Shown here piece by piece: positions 1 through 7,731 of a DNA stretch of 42,153 nt (its first letter is position 1; each line of letters begins with the position of its first letter). The stretch is from an uncultured Collinsella sp. (GTDB taxonomy: Bacteria; Actinomycetota; Coriobacteriia; Coriobacteriales; Coriobacteriaceae). The position numbers were made by a program, and so were the translations under genes. The DNA lies in assembly GCA_959606065.1 (NCBI GenBank), contig CAUHHV010000020.1, positions 1-42,153 on the forward strand, written 5' to 3'. Under the pieces are notes generated by a model. The model did not search any database, was not told where the DNA came from, and worked only from the letters and a program-made list of their open reading frames with translations.

Positions 1-32
1 GACGGCACCGAGCCGTCGGATGACTTGAAGAA

Positions 33-62
33 GGGGGAGGCCTCGCGGCCTCCCCTTTTTTT
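33..62 (+). terminator. Rho-independent terminator of the gene upstream of the window
   Basis: A perfect 9-bp stem (GGGGAGGCC with GGCCTCCCC) closes a TCGC loop and is followed by seven T residues. It ends transcription of a gene whose last codons lie in or before bases 1-28. TGA stops are visible at 21-23 and 26-28, but the reading frame of that gene cannot be decided. Confidence 0.88.
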
Positions 63-189
63 GCGTTTCATAGAGAGCTGTAATACAAGAACTCGCCTTC
101 TTTTAGCTTGTCTTACTGTTTGGCTGTATTTTGAGTCCTTCTTTTGTATTTGCGCGATAATAACTCCCATTGGCGTTAGGGAGGGCTTG

Positions 190-831
190 ATGTTTACCGT
201 ATTTGTCTTGGGCAATATTGCTTCGGGTAAGTCTACTGCCTGCCGCTATTTCGAATCTCGTGGCGCTATGCTTATCGATCTGGATGAGCTTGCAAAATCG
301 CTGTATGTACCGGGCTCTGATATCGTCAATGCTCTCGCGGATGAATTCGGTTGGGACATTTTGGATGTGGAAGGCGGCATTCGCCGCAGCATCCTCGCTT
401 CTCGAGCTTTCGCTTCTCCTGATTCGGTCGCACGGCTCAATGGCCTTGTGCATCCCGTTCTCATTGAACAGCTTTCGCTTAGGATTCTCGATCCGGTTTG
501 TTGTACGGTTTCGTCTCCCCGTTACCCCTTTGCGGTGGTCGAGGTTTCTGCCCCGACTGGTTTTGAGGATGCATTTGGCTTGGCTGATGAAATTCTGGTC
601 ATCAGCGCCCCTTTGTCAGTTCGTCGCAAGCGTGCTATTCAGCGTGGCATGGAGCCATCTGATTTCGATGCCCGTTCTGCTTGCCAGCCCGATGAGTCTG
701 AGCTGTGCAATCTCGCTACAACGGTGATTGATAATACCGCAGGTGATAATTCGCTCTTTGAGCAGCTTGACTCATGGCTTGCATGCCATGGGTTTATAGA
801 CACTGCGAATCAGGAGGATGCCGATGCCTAA
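190..831 (+). CDS. coaE: Dephospho-CoA kinase
   Basis: This enzyme performs the last step of coenzyme A synthesis, phosphorylating the 3'-hydroxyl of dephospho-CoA with ATP in the cytosol. The 213-residue protein opens with a P-loop, GNIASGKST (residues 8-16), followed by the acceptor-binding DLDELAKSLY segment (about 30-39) and the NGLVHP motif typical of the family. The ATG at 190 is chosen because GGAGGG lies just upstream and the P-loop then falls at the usual N-terminal place; the open frame runs further upstream but would cross a terminator. Bases 63-189 are AT-rich and probably hold the promoter (TTGAGT at 131 and GATAAT at 156, with a long 19-bp spacer). The next gene overlaps its 3' end. 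The C-terminal half is divergent, but the family assignment is firm. Confidence 0.9.
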   Translation: MFTVFVLGNIASGKSTACRYFESRGAMLIDLDELAKSLYVPGSDIVNALADEFGWDILDVEGGIRRSILASRAFASPDSVARLNGLVHPVLIEQLSLRILDPVCCTVSSPRYPFAVVEVSAPTGFEDAFGLADEILVISAPLSVRRKRAIQRGMEPSDFDARSACQPDESELCNLATTVIDNTAGDNSLFEQLDSWLACHGFIDTANQEDADA

Positions 832-1405
832 GACACGTTTCTTTGCGTGGTATCGCCTTATACCGCTGGCTGCCGTTTTTGCCTTCGGCCTTATTTCGCT
901 CGTCTACTCGTATGCTCCTGCCGCCTTCTTTAAGCCTTTGTATCCAATTGACTACGAGGCGTATGTAAAGCAATCGAGTATTTCGCATAATCTGGATCCG
1001 TATCTGGTGTGCGCTGTCATTAAGTCGGAATCGAATTGGGATCCCAAGGCTGAGTCGAATCAGGGTGCTCAGGGATTGATGCAGCTGATGCCCGAGACTG
1101 CCCAGGATATGATTGCCAAGGGTCTTGTCGATGGTAGCGAGTATTCCGCCGACAACCTTAACGATCCCGCTACGAACATCGAGTTTGGCTGTGCGTATCT
1201 TTCGTATCTTCTAACGTATTTTAACGGGTCGACTGACAGCGCCATTGCCGCCTATAACGCCGGCATGGGCAATGTCGACGGATGGGCGCAGCAGAGCACG
1301 TCGCTTCATAATGCAATCACCTTTCCCGAGACGCAGGCGTATCTGATTCGTGTCAATAATGCCTGGGTTCGCTACAAGACCCTCTATCCCGATCGGTTCG
1401 TATAG
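824..1405 (+). CDS. Membrane-anchored lytic transglycosylase (SLT domain)
   Basis: Predicted peptidoglycan lytic transglycosylase of the Slt70/MltE-like family, cleaving the MurNAc-GlcNAc bond outside the membrane. The 193-residue protein has one N-terminal hydrophobic segment (about 11-30, signal anchor) followed by a compact SLT domain. The catalytic glutamate is E69 in IKSESNWDP; the family motifs GAQGLMQLMP (about 81-90) and AYNAG follow. AGGAGG at 812-817 sits six bases before the ATG at 824, which is preferred over an in-frame ATG at 818. It overlaps the end of coaE by 8 bases, so the two are probably co-transcribed. No extra cell-wall-binding domain is present. Confidence 0.88.
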   Translation: MPKTRFFAWYRLIPLAAVFAFGLISLVYSYAPAAFFKPLYPIDYEAYVKQSSISHNLDPYLVCAVIKSESNWDPKAESNQGAQGLMQLMPETAQDMIAKGLVDGSEYSADNLNDPATNIEFGCAYLSYLLTYFNGSTDSAIAAYNAGMGNVDGWAQQSTSLHNAITFPETQAYLIRVNNAWVRYKTLYPDRFV

Positions 1406-1456
1406 GACTATGCCTGCCGCCTGCGTATACTGCAGATATATGAGTTAGGAGTATCC

Positions 1457-3697
1457 ATGGCGGAATTTGAAGTTGAGCGTGTTGGAGGAGAGCTCAAACG
1501 TTTTGGCGTTGAGGGCTCTGAGGTGCCGTTTGAGGTCGTGTCTCCATACGAGCCCGCTGGTTCCCAGCCTAAGGCCATTGAGTCGCTTGTGCAGGGTGTG
1601 AGGGACGGAGATCGCTATCAGGTTTTGCTGGGCGTGACTGGTTCGGGCAAGACCTTCACGATGGCTAAGACTATTGAGGCCCTGGGGAAGCCGACGCTGG
1701 TCATGGCTCCCAATAAAACGCTCGCCGCTCAGCTTGCGAGCGAGCTCAAAGAGTTCTTTCCCAACAACGCTGTGGTCTACTTTGTCTCGTACTACGACTA
1801 CTATCAGCCCGAGGCGTATGTGCCGCAAAGCGATACATATATCGAGAAAGACTCCTCGATTAACGAAGAGGTCGAGATGCTGCGCCATCAGGCGACCGCG
1901 TCACTGCTCTCTCGACGCGATGTGATCGTTGTCGCATCGGTCTCGTGTATCTATGGCATTGGCTCTCCTGAGGACTATGCGGGTCTGGCTCCAAACGTCG
2001 ACAAGAAGGTGCCGCTCGAGCGCGATGACTTTATCCATGCACTTATCGACATTCAATATGATCGCAATGACTATGACCTGGCGCGCGGCACGTTCCGCGT
2101 GCGCGGCGATGTTGTCGACGTGTATCCGCCTTATGCCGAGCATCCGTTGCGGTTTGAGTTCTTTGGCGACGAGGTCGAGCTGATTGCCGAGATCGATGAG
2201 GTCACCGGAGAGATGGTTCGTGAGTACGAGGCCATCCCCGTATGGCCGGCATCGCACTACGTGACCGAGAAGCCGAAGGTCAAGGCAGCTCTGAAATCGA
2301 TCAGCGAAGAGTGCGAGAAGCGCGTGGCGGAGCTCAAGGCGACCGACAAGTTGCTCGAGGCGCAGCGTCTGCAGCAGCGCACCGATTATGATCTTGAGAT
2401 GCTCGAGACGATGGGCTTTTGCAACGGCATCGAGAACTACTCGCGTCATCTGGACGGTCGCAAGCCGGGTGAGCCGCCGTTTACCCTGATCGATTACTTT
2501 CCCAAGGACATGCTCTGCATCATCGATGAGAGCCATGTGACGGTGCCGCAGATTCGCGGCATGCACGAAGGCGACCGCTCGCGTAAGGTGACGCTGGTGG
2601 AACACGGTTTTCGCCTGCCCTCGGCGCTCGATAACCGCCCACTTCGTTTCGATGAGTTTGAGGCGAGGATTCCCCAGTTCATCTATGTTTCGGCCACGCC
2701 GGGCGACTATGAGCTGCGGGTGAGCCAAAACGACGTTGAGCAGATTATTCGTCCGACCGGTCTGCTCGACCCCAAGATTGATGTGCGTCCGGTTCGTGGA
2801 CAGATTGACGATCTTGAGGACGAGATTCGCGAGCGCGTGGTGCGCAAGGAGCGCGTACTGGTGACCACGCTCACCAAGCGCATGGCCGAGGACCTGACCG
2901 ACCATCTGCTTGATGCCGGCATTAAGGTCAATTACATGCATTCTGATACGGCGACAATGGACCGTGTCGAGATCCTGCGAACGCTGCGCGAGGGCAAGAT
3001 CGATGTTCTCGTTGGCATCAACCTGCTTCGCGAGGGCTTGGATCTTCCCGAGGTCTCACTGGTGGCAATTCTCGATGCCGATAAGGAAGGCTTCTTGCGC
3101 AACCGCCGTTCGCTGATTCAGACGATTGGCCGCGCGGCCCGTAACGCCGATGGCGAAGTCATCATGTATGCGGACGTTGTGACCGATTCGATGAAAGAGG
3201 CCATCGAGGAGACACAGCGCCGTCGCGAGATTCAGATGGCATATAACGAAGAGCATGGCATTGTGCCCAAGACGGTGCGCAAGGCCATCAACGACATCTC
3301 AAGTTTTATTGCCGAGGCCGAAAAAACCGTGGGTTCCAAGGGACGCTCGAAGGGCGACTCTCTTGGCCATGGCGCATTCTATACGCCCGATGAGTCGGGC
3401 GAGGGCGGCATACCGGAAACGGTGGCGCCCGAGCAGACACTTGCGGAGCAGTTGGAAGAACTGCCGCATGACGAGCTTGTGCGGATTGTCGAAACCATGG
3501 AAGAGGATATGCGCAACGCTTCTGCCGCCATGGACTTTGAGGAGGCGGCGCGCCTGCGCGATGCCGTCGTTCAGATTCGGGCGATGCTTGAGGGTGCGTC
3601 TGAGGACGAGACGATCGAGCGCTTACGTTCGCAGGCCCGCAAGGGTTCCACGTTCGCATCGGGCAGAAAGCGCCAGGGTGCACGGTTTAAGAAATAG
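1457..3697 (+). CDS. uvrB: Excinuclease ABC subunit B
   Basis: UvrB is the damage-verifying helicase-like subunit of nucleotide excision repair: UvrA loads it on lesions and it then recruits UvrC. The 746-residue protein has Walker A GVTGSGKT (59-66), the MAPNKTLAAQL motif, the YYDYYQPEAYVP beta-hairpin that is inserted between the DNA strands, the DESHV Walker B, helicase motifs GINLLREGLDLPEV and QTIGRAARN, and a C-terminal UVR domain (about 670-705) for contact with UvrC. A basic tail ends the protein. The start is supported by TTAGGAG at 1445-1451. The short gap after the transglycosylase gene shows no LexA-like site. Full family length, no defects seen. Confidence 0.97.
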   Translation: MAEFEVERVGGELKRFGVEGSEVPFEVVSPYEPAGSQPKAIESLVQGVRDGDRYQVLLGVTGSGKTFTMAKTIEALGKPTLVMAPNKTLAAQLASELKEFFPNNAVVYFVSYYDYYQPEAYVPQSDTYIEKDSSINEEVEMLRHQATASLLSRRDVIVVASVSCIYGIGSPEDYAGLAPNVDKKVPLERDDFIHALIDIQYDRNDYDLARGTFRVRGDVVDVYPPYAEHPLRFEFFGDEVELIAEIDEVTGEMVREYEAIPVWPASHYVTEKPKVKAALKSISEECEKRVAELKATDKLLEAQRLQQRTDYDLEMLETMGFCNGIENYSRHLDGRKPGEPPFTLIDYFPKDMLCIIDESHVTVPQIRGMHEGDRSRKVTLVEHGFRLPSALDNRPLRFDEFEARIPQFIYVSATPGDYELRVSQNDVEQIIRPTGLLDPKIDVRPVRGQIDDLEDEIRERVVRKERVLVTTLTKRMAEDLTDHLLDAGIKVNYMHSDTATMDRVEILRTLREGKIDVLVGINLLREGLDLPEVSLVAILDADKEGFLRNRRSLIQTIGRAARNADGEVIMYADVVTDSMKEAIEETQRRREIQMAYNEEHGIVPKTVRKAINDISSFIAEAEKTVGSKGRSKGDSLGHGAFYTPDESGEGGIPETVAPEQTLAEQLEELPHDELVRIVETMEEDMRNASAAMDFEEAARLRDAVVQIRAMLEGASEDETIERLRSQARKGSTFASGRKRQGARFKK

Positions 3698-3703
3698 CGA
3701 ACA

Positions 3704-3743
3704 GGCCCCGAGTTCCCTGTGGAGCTCGGAGCCTATGTCTTTT
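3704..3743 (+). terminator. Terminator after uvrB
   Basis: A 13-bp imperfect stem (one mismatch, one G-T pair) with a CTGT loop occupies 3704-3733 and is followed by a T-rich stretch. It lies between the converging ends of uvrB and the minus-strand FAD gene. The minus-strand side has no T-tract, so it mainly serves uvrB. Confidence 0.65.
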
Positions 3744-3762
3744 GCGCGCTGGAATTCGTGCG

Positions 3763-5403
3763 TTAGAGGTCTGCGATCAGGGCTTCGGCACAACGGATGC
3801 CGTCGGTGGCCGCGCTCATGATGCCGCCGGCATATCCAGCTCCCTCACCACAAGGGTAGAGGCCCGGGGTCGACACGGCATGGCATGTTCGGTCTCGGGC
3901 GACGGTGACCGGTGAGCTCGAGCGGGTCTCCACGCCGGTAAGAACGGCGTCGGGGCGGTCGTAGCCGCGTAGCTTTTTCCCGAGTAGGGGAAGTCCCAGG
4001 CGGAGCGACTCGACGATATGCTGCGGCAGGGCTTCGTCAATTGCCGTCCAGGTCACACCGAGCGGATAGGTGGGCTTTACCTTTCCGGGCGCCTTGCTGG
4101 CACGTCCTGCGAGGAAATCTCCGACGAGCTGTGCCGGTGCGTTCCAGTTGGAACCGCCCAGGCGATAGGCGGCCGCCTCGCAGGCACGCTGGAGCTCGAT
4201 GCCGGCGAGCGGGTCATCGTTGGGAAGGTCCTCGGGTGTGACGTTAACGAGCAGGGCGGCATTTGCGTTGCGTCCGTCGCGGGCATTGAGACTGGCGCCG
4301 TTGACGCACAGGTGGCCCTGCTCGGAAGAGGCGGCGACAACCTGCCCGCCGGGGCACATGCAAAACGAGAACACGCTGCGGCCGTTGGGAAGATGGGCAA
4401 CAAGTTTGTAGGGGGCCGCCCCGAGCGCTGGATGTCCCGCCGAGGCTCCATATTGGGCTCGGTCGATGTCGCACTGCGGATGCTCGATGCGAACGCCCAT
4501 GGCAAAGGTCTTTTGTGCGAGGGCCACGTTGTGGTCCTTAAGGAGCTTAAAAATATCGCGAGCAGAATGCCCGCAGGCGAGGATGAGGTGCTTTGTCTCA
4601 ATTGGCTCGTAAGCGGCGTCTTGGGACGATTGGACATCAATACCGGTGATGGCGCCAGACGCGTCGATGCGAATGTCGACGAGCTTCGTTCGATAACGGA
4701 CGACACCTCCGAGCTGCTCGATGCGCTGGGATATAGCGGTGACAACCGTGGGAAGGATGTCGGAGCCAATGTGCGGCTTGGCATCCCACAGAATATCGCG
4801 GGGCGCACCCGCCTCGACGAAGGTTTCGAGGATAAGGCGATGGGCGGGATTTTTGGTTCCCGTATTGAGCTTGCCGTCCGAGAAAGTCCCCGCGCCGCCC
4901 AGGCCAAACTGGATATTGCTCTCGGGGTCGAGGATGCGCTCCTTTAGAAAGAGGTCGATCGCCTGCGAGCGGCGAAATGCCGGGTCGCCGCGCTCGATGA
5001 GCAAGGGCTTAAGACCTGCTTCGGCGAGCGTAAGCGCAGCGAAAAGGCCGGCGCATCCGGCGCCGACAACGACAGGGCGTTCTTGAGGTGCGTCGGAGGC
5101 GGGGGAGGGGAATGAAGGCTCATCGTCTTCTATCGCGCGTACGCGCGAGCGGTCACGCTCGGCAACGCTGTCGACCGCTTCTCGCTCGAGGTGGGGACTA
5201 GTCAGCTCAACACGAAAGCTCAGGATAAAATGGACGTCTCGTTTTTTGCGAGCGTCGATTGACTTGCGGTGGAGCTCGATGGACTTGATCTCGGAGTCCT
5301 TGCAACGTAGGACGCGCTTGGCGACTCGCTTGCCAACAATGAGACAGGCATTTTCATCGCCGGCTTCATCGAGCGACGCGTTGACTTGGGTGATTTCAAT
5401 CAT
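3763..5403 (-). CDS. FAD-dependent dehydrogenase-like protein (COG2509 type)
   Basis: A 546-residue predicted flavoprotein oxidoreductase whose substrate is unknown. After about 95 N-terminal residues it has a dinucleotide-binding motif VVGAGCAGLFAA followed by ERGDPAFRRS, then the family-typical GLGGAGTFSDGKL, and a C-terminal FAD-binding stretch PCGEGAGYAGGIMSAA. These match the uncharacterised FAD-dependent dehydrogenase group COG2509, of similar length. The ATG at 5401-5403 is preferred to upstream in-frame starts because AAGGAG lies 7 bases before it. It is the last gene of a minus-strand group, separated from the preceding flavoprotein gene by a hairpin. No biochemical role can be stated. 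Confidence 0.85.
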   Translation of the reverse strand: MIEITQVNASLDEAGDENACLIVGKRVAKRVLRCKDSEIKSIELHRKSIDARKKRDVHFILSFRVELTSPHLEREAVDSVAERDRSRVRAIEDDEPSFPSPASDAPQERPVVVGAGCAGLFAALTLAEAGLKPLLIERGDPAFRRSQAIDLFLKERILDPESNIQFGLGGAGTFSDGKLNTGTKNPAHRLILETFVEAGAPRDILWDAKPHIGSDILPTVVTAISQRIEQLGGVVRYRTKLVDIRIDASGAITGIDVQSSQDAAYEPIETKHLILACGHSARDIFKLLKDHNVALAQKTFAMGVRIEHPQCDIDRAQYGASAGHPALGAAPYKLVAHLPNGRSVFSFCMCPGGQVVAASSEQGHLCVNGASLNARDGRNANAALLVNVTPEDLPNDDPLAGIELQRACEAAAYRLGGSNWNAPAQLVGDFLAGRASKAPGKVKPTYPLGVTWTAIDEALPQHIVESLRLGLPLLGKKLRGYDRPDAVLTGVETRSSSPVTVARDRTCHAVSTPGLYPCGEGAGYAGGIMSAATDGIRCAEALIADL

Positions 5404-5429
5404 CGAGGTCTCCTTAGAGGCAAGAAAGA

Positions 5430-5453
5430 GGCCGTCCGGTATCCCAGACGGCC
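5430..5453 (-). terminator. Intergenic hairpin, possible terminator
   Basis: A 7-bp perfect stem (GGCCGTC with GACGGCC) lies after the BaiN-like gene and is followed on the minus strand by CTCTTTCTT. It may be a weak terminator or a processing hairpin before the next flavoprotein gene. Confidence 0.45.
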
Positions 5454-5483
5454 CGAATGCGTTTTTGATTATAGACTGCGCGG

Positions 5484-6755
5484 CTACAGGCTGCTTGCAG
5501 CGCGAATGCCCGAGATCCAGGCCCACGCAAGGTTAAAGCCTCCGCAATCGGCGTCGATGTCGAGCGCTTCACCGCAGACGTAAAGCGGGGCGTCGACAAC
5601 GCTGCGCGCGCGCAGGCTGGGTGTTGAGATGCTCTCGACAGATATGCCACCACGCGTGACCTGTGCTGAGCGCTCCTCGGCTGTTCCCTCGACGAGCAAC
5701 TTAAAGTGTTTGAGGATCGAGACCAGGTGGATGACATCGTTGGAGCCTGGATGGCACTGCTCGAACGCTGTGCAGACGACGCGGGAGAGTTGCGGGGCGA
5801 GCATGCCGTCGAGCCAACGGGGATCACGGGGCGAAAAGCCGCCGAGCAGCTCAACACGCCGGTTGAGCATATCGAGCAACTCGTCTTTGGAGAGGTCGGG
5901 GAAAACGTCGAGCAGGATCGTATCGCCGTGCTGGATACGACGAGAGAGGTTGAAGACAGCGACGCCCGAGATACCGAAGGTTCGAAACAGCACTTCACCG
6001 TCTTCGTGCCAGAGCTCATTATGATTGCGGGCGAGCGTCAAGCGGGCGCGGACGCGCAGGCCATCCAACGTCTTGAGCGCTGCCCGATCGCCAACGACCG
6101 TTGCCGATACGGGGCAGAGGACGGGGCGTAGCGAAGTGAGGGGGAAGCGAAACATATCGGCGATACCGGTGGGGTTGCCGCCCGTGGCGATAATTACGGC
6201 ATGTGCCTGCAGGGCCTCGTTCTTGCGAGGGACATCGGCGAGCGCCTTCCGAAGCGAGCGGAGCTCCGATTTTCGGTCGTCGTGCTTTTTTGCCTTGAGC
6301 GCCCGCGCTGGACGGTCTATTTGGAGTGCCCAGCCTTCGGAAACTTTGCGCGCCGAGGCAACGTTGGCCCCGCAGATTAAGGTGATACCTAGGCGGTCGC
6401 AAGCGTTGAGAAGTGCGTCGCGCACCGATTCGGCGCGAAGGGAGCGCGGGTACAGCCGGCCTTCCTCGGAGGTTGTCATGATGCCCAGCGAGGAGAAGAA
6501 ACCCATAAGCTCTTGTTCGGGCTGGGGGACCATGACGGATTCGACGAATGCGGGGTGGTTATACCGCTGAGGATCAATCGATTCGTTGGAGAGGTTGCAA
6601 CGGCCGTTACCGGTCGCAAGGAGCTTGAGGCCGCAGGCGACATCGCGCTCAACGATGCAGACGCTTTTGCCGGCGCGTGCGGCCGTAATGGCGGCGGCGA
6701 GGCCTGAAGCCCCGCCGCCGATTACCAAGACGTCATAGAGGGCGCTCGCGTTCAC
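5484..6755 (-). CDS. HI0933/BaiN-like NAD(P)/FAD-dependent oxidoreductase
   Basis: A 423-residue flavoprotein of the HI0933 family, which includes the proposed bile-acid reductase BaiN; the natural substrate is normally unknown. An N-terminal FAD-binding motif VIGGGASGLAAAITAARAG is followed by the family signature LATGNGRCNLSN, a central ATGGNP motif and a C-terminal YVCGEALDIDADCGGFN with AWISG. It starts with GTG directly after the TAA of mrp, so translation is probably coupled. Length and motifs are complete. The family is present in nearly all gut bacteria, so BaiN-type bile chemistry should not be assumed. Confidence 0.88.
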   Translation of the reverse strand: MNASALYDVLVIGGGASGLAAAITAARAGKSVCIVERDVACGLKLLATGNGRCNLSNESIDPQRYNHPAFVESVMVPQPEQELMGFFSSLGIMTTSEEGRLYPRSLRAESVRDALLNACDRLGITLICGANVASARKVSEGWALQIDRPARALKAKKHDDRKSELRSLRKALADVPRKNEALQAHAVIIATGGNPTGIADMFRFPLTSLRPVLCPVSATVVGDRAALKTLDGLRVRARLTLARNHNELWHEDGEVLFRTFGISGVAVFNLSRRIQHGDTILLDVFPDLSKDELLDMLNRRVELLGGFSPRDPRWLDGMLAPQLSRVVCTAFEQCHPGSNDVIHLVSILKHFKLLVEGTAEERSAQVTRGGISVESISTPSLRARSVVDAPLYVCGEALDIDADCGGFNLAWAWISGIRAASSL

Positions 6756-7586
6756 TTAGGCCTCGTCGGTCTCGTGCGGGGTAATAGCCTCGACGGCAGA
6801 GACTGCCTTGGGCAACATGCCATCGGGCAGCGCGGTCTCGACCTCGCCCTTATCGCAGGCCTCGGCGAGTGCCGGATTAATGGGAAGCTGGCCCAAGATG
6901 TCGAGGTTATAGCGCTCTGCGACCTCGGGGAGCTTGCTCTTGCCAAAGACCTCGATCTTCTTGCCGCAGTCGGGGCACTCAATATAGCTCATGTTCTCGA
7001 CAATGCCCAGAATGGGGACGTTCATCTTCTCGGCCATGTTGACCGCCTTGGCGACGATCATCGAGACCAGATCCTGCGGGCTCGTGACGATGACGATGCC
7101 GTCGACCGGCAGCGACTGGAAGACGGTGAGCGCGACGTCGCCTGTTCCCGGAGGCATGTCGACCAGCAGGTAGTCGATGGGGCCCCACGAGGTCTCGCTC
7201 CAGAACTGCCTAATGGCGCCTGCGATGACCGGACCGCGCCAAAGGACGGGGTCGGTCTCGTTTTGGAGCAGCAGGTTGGAGCTCATGACCTTGACGCCGT
7301 GCTCGGAGATTTCGGGCAGCATAAGGTTGCCAAGGGCATGGACGTGGCGTCCACTCATACCGAACATCTTGGGGATAGAGGGACCGGTGATGTCGGCATC
7401 GAGGACGCCGACCTTGTGGCCGTGACGGGCAAGCTCGGTGGCGATGGCACCGGTGACAAATGACTTGCCGACACCGCCCTTGCCGGAAAGCACGGCGATG
7501 ACGCGCTTGACCTCGGACAGCGTGTTCTCCTCAAATTGCGACGGCGACGTTTGTCCGCCGGCGGCCTGTGCGTGTTCGCAACCCAT
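6756..7586 (-). CDS. Mrp/ApbC-type iron-sulfur cluster carrier ATPase
   Basis: Mrp/ApbC proteins are ParA-like P-loop ATPases that carry and transfer Fe-S clusters in the cytosol. The 276-residue protein has the deviant Walker A GKGGVGKS, the conserved DADITGPSIP and DMPPGTGD motifs, and a C-terminal CPDC pair in IECPDCGKK that ligates the bridging cluster. No N-terminal DUF59 domain is present, only a short Cys/His-containing leader (MGCEH). AAGGAG stands 6 bases before the ATG at 7584-7586, so the longer upstream frame is not used. The gene abuts the BaiN-like gene. A promoter-like sequence is found at 7642-7671. Confidence 0.92.
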   Translation of the reverse strand: MGCEHAQAAGGQTSPSQFEENTLSEVKRVIAVLSGKGGVGKSFVTGAIATELARHGHKVGVLDADITGPSIPKMFGMSGRHVHALGNLMLPEISEHGVKVMSSNLLLQNETDPVLWRGPVIAGAIRQFWSETSWGPIDYLLVDMPPGTGDVALTVFQSLPVDGIVIVTSPQDLVSMIVAKAVNMAEKMNVPILGIVENMSYIECPDCGKKIEVFGKSKLPEVAERYNLDILGQLPINPALAEACDKGEVETALPDGMLPKAVSAVEAITPHETDEA

Positions 7587-7641
7587 GTATGACTCCTTTG
7601 TATATGCTGGGGCCGGGGCCCCGCGATGTGACACGAGCGTC

Positions 7642-7671
7642 ATTGTACCCTCGTTTGCGAGCGGGAGTCAT
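7642..7671 (-). promoter_or_regulatory. Putative promoter of mrp
   Basis: On the minus strand ATGACT (-35, 4 of 6) and TACAAT (-10, 5 of 6) are separated by 18 bp and lie about 56 bases before the mrp start codon. Predicted from consensus only. Confidence 0.4.
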
Positions 7672-7731
7672 TTGCGATGCGTTTGGGCCGAGCGTGCTTG
7701 CAATACGATGGGCCCAAGCGAATGGGCGGGC

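Noticed and set aside
25..189. Longer N-terminus for coaE reaching back into the first terminator
   Set aside because: The extension would translate a Rho-independent terminator and has no ribosome binding site; the ATG at 190 has both GGAGGG and a well-placed P-loop.
5484..6755. Naming the HI0933-family protein as the bile-acid enzyme BaiN
   Set aside because: The family is nearly universal and no bai genes accompany it; only the family-level call is supported.
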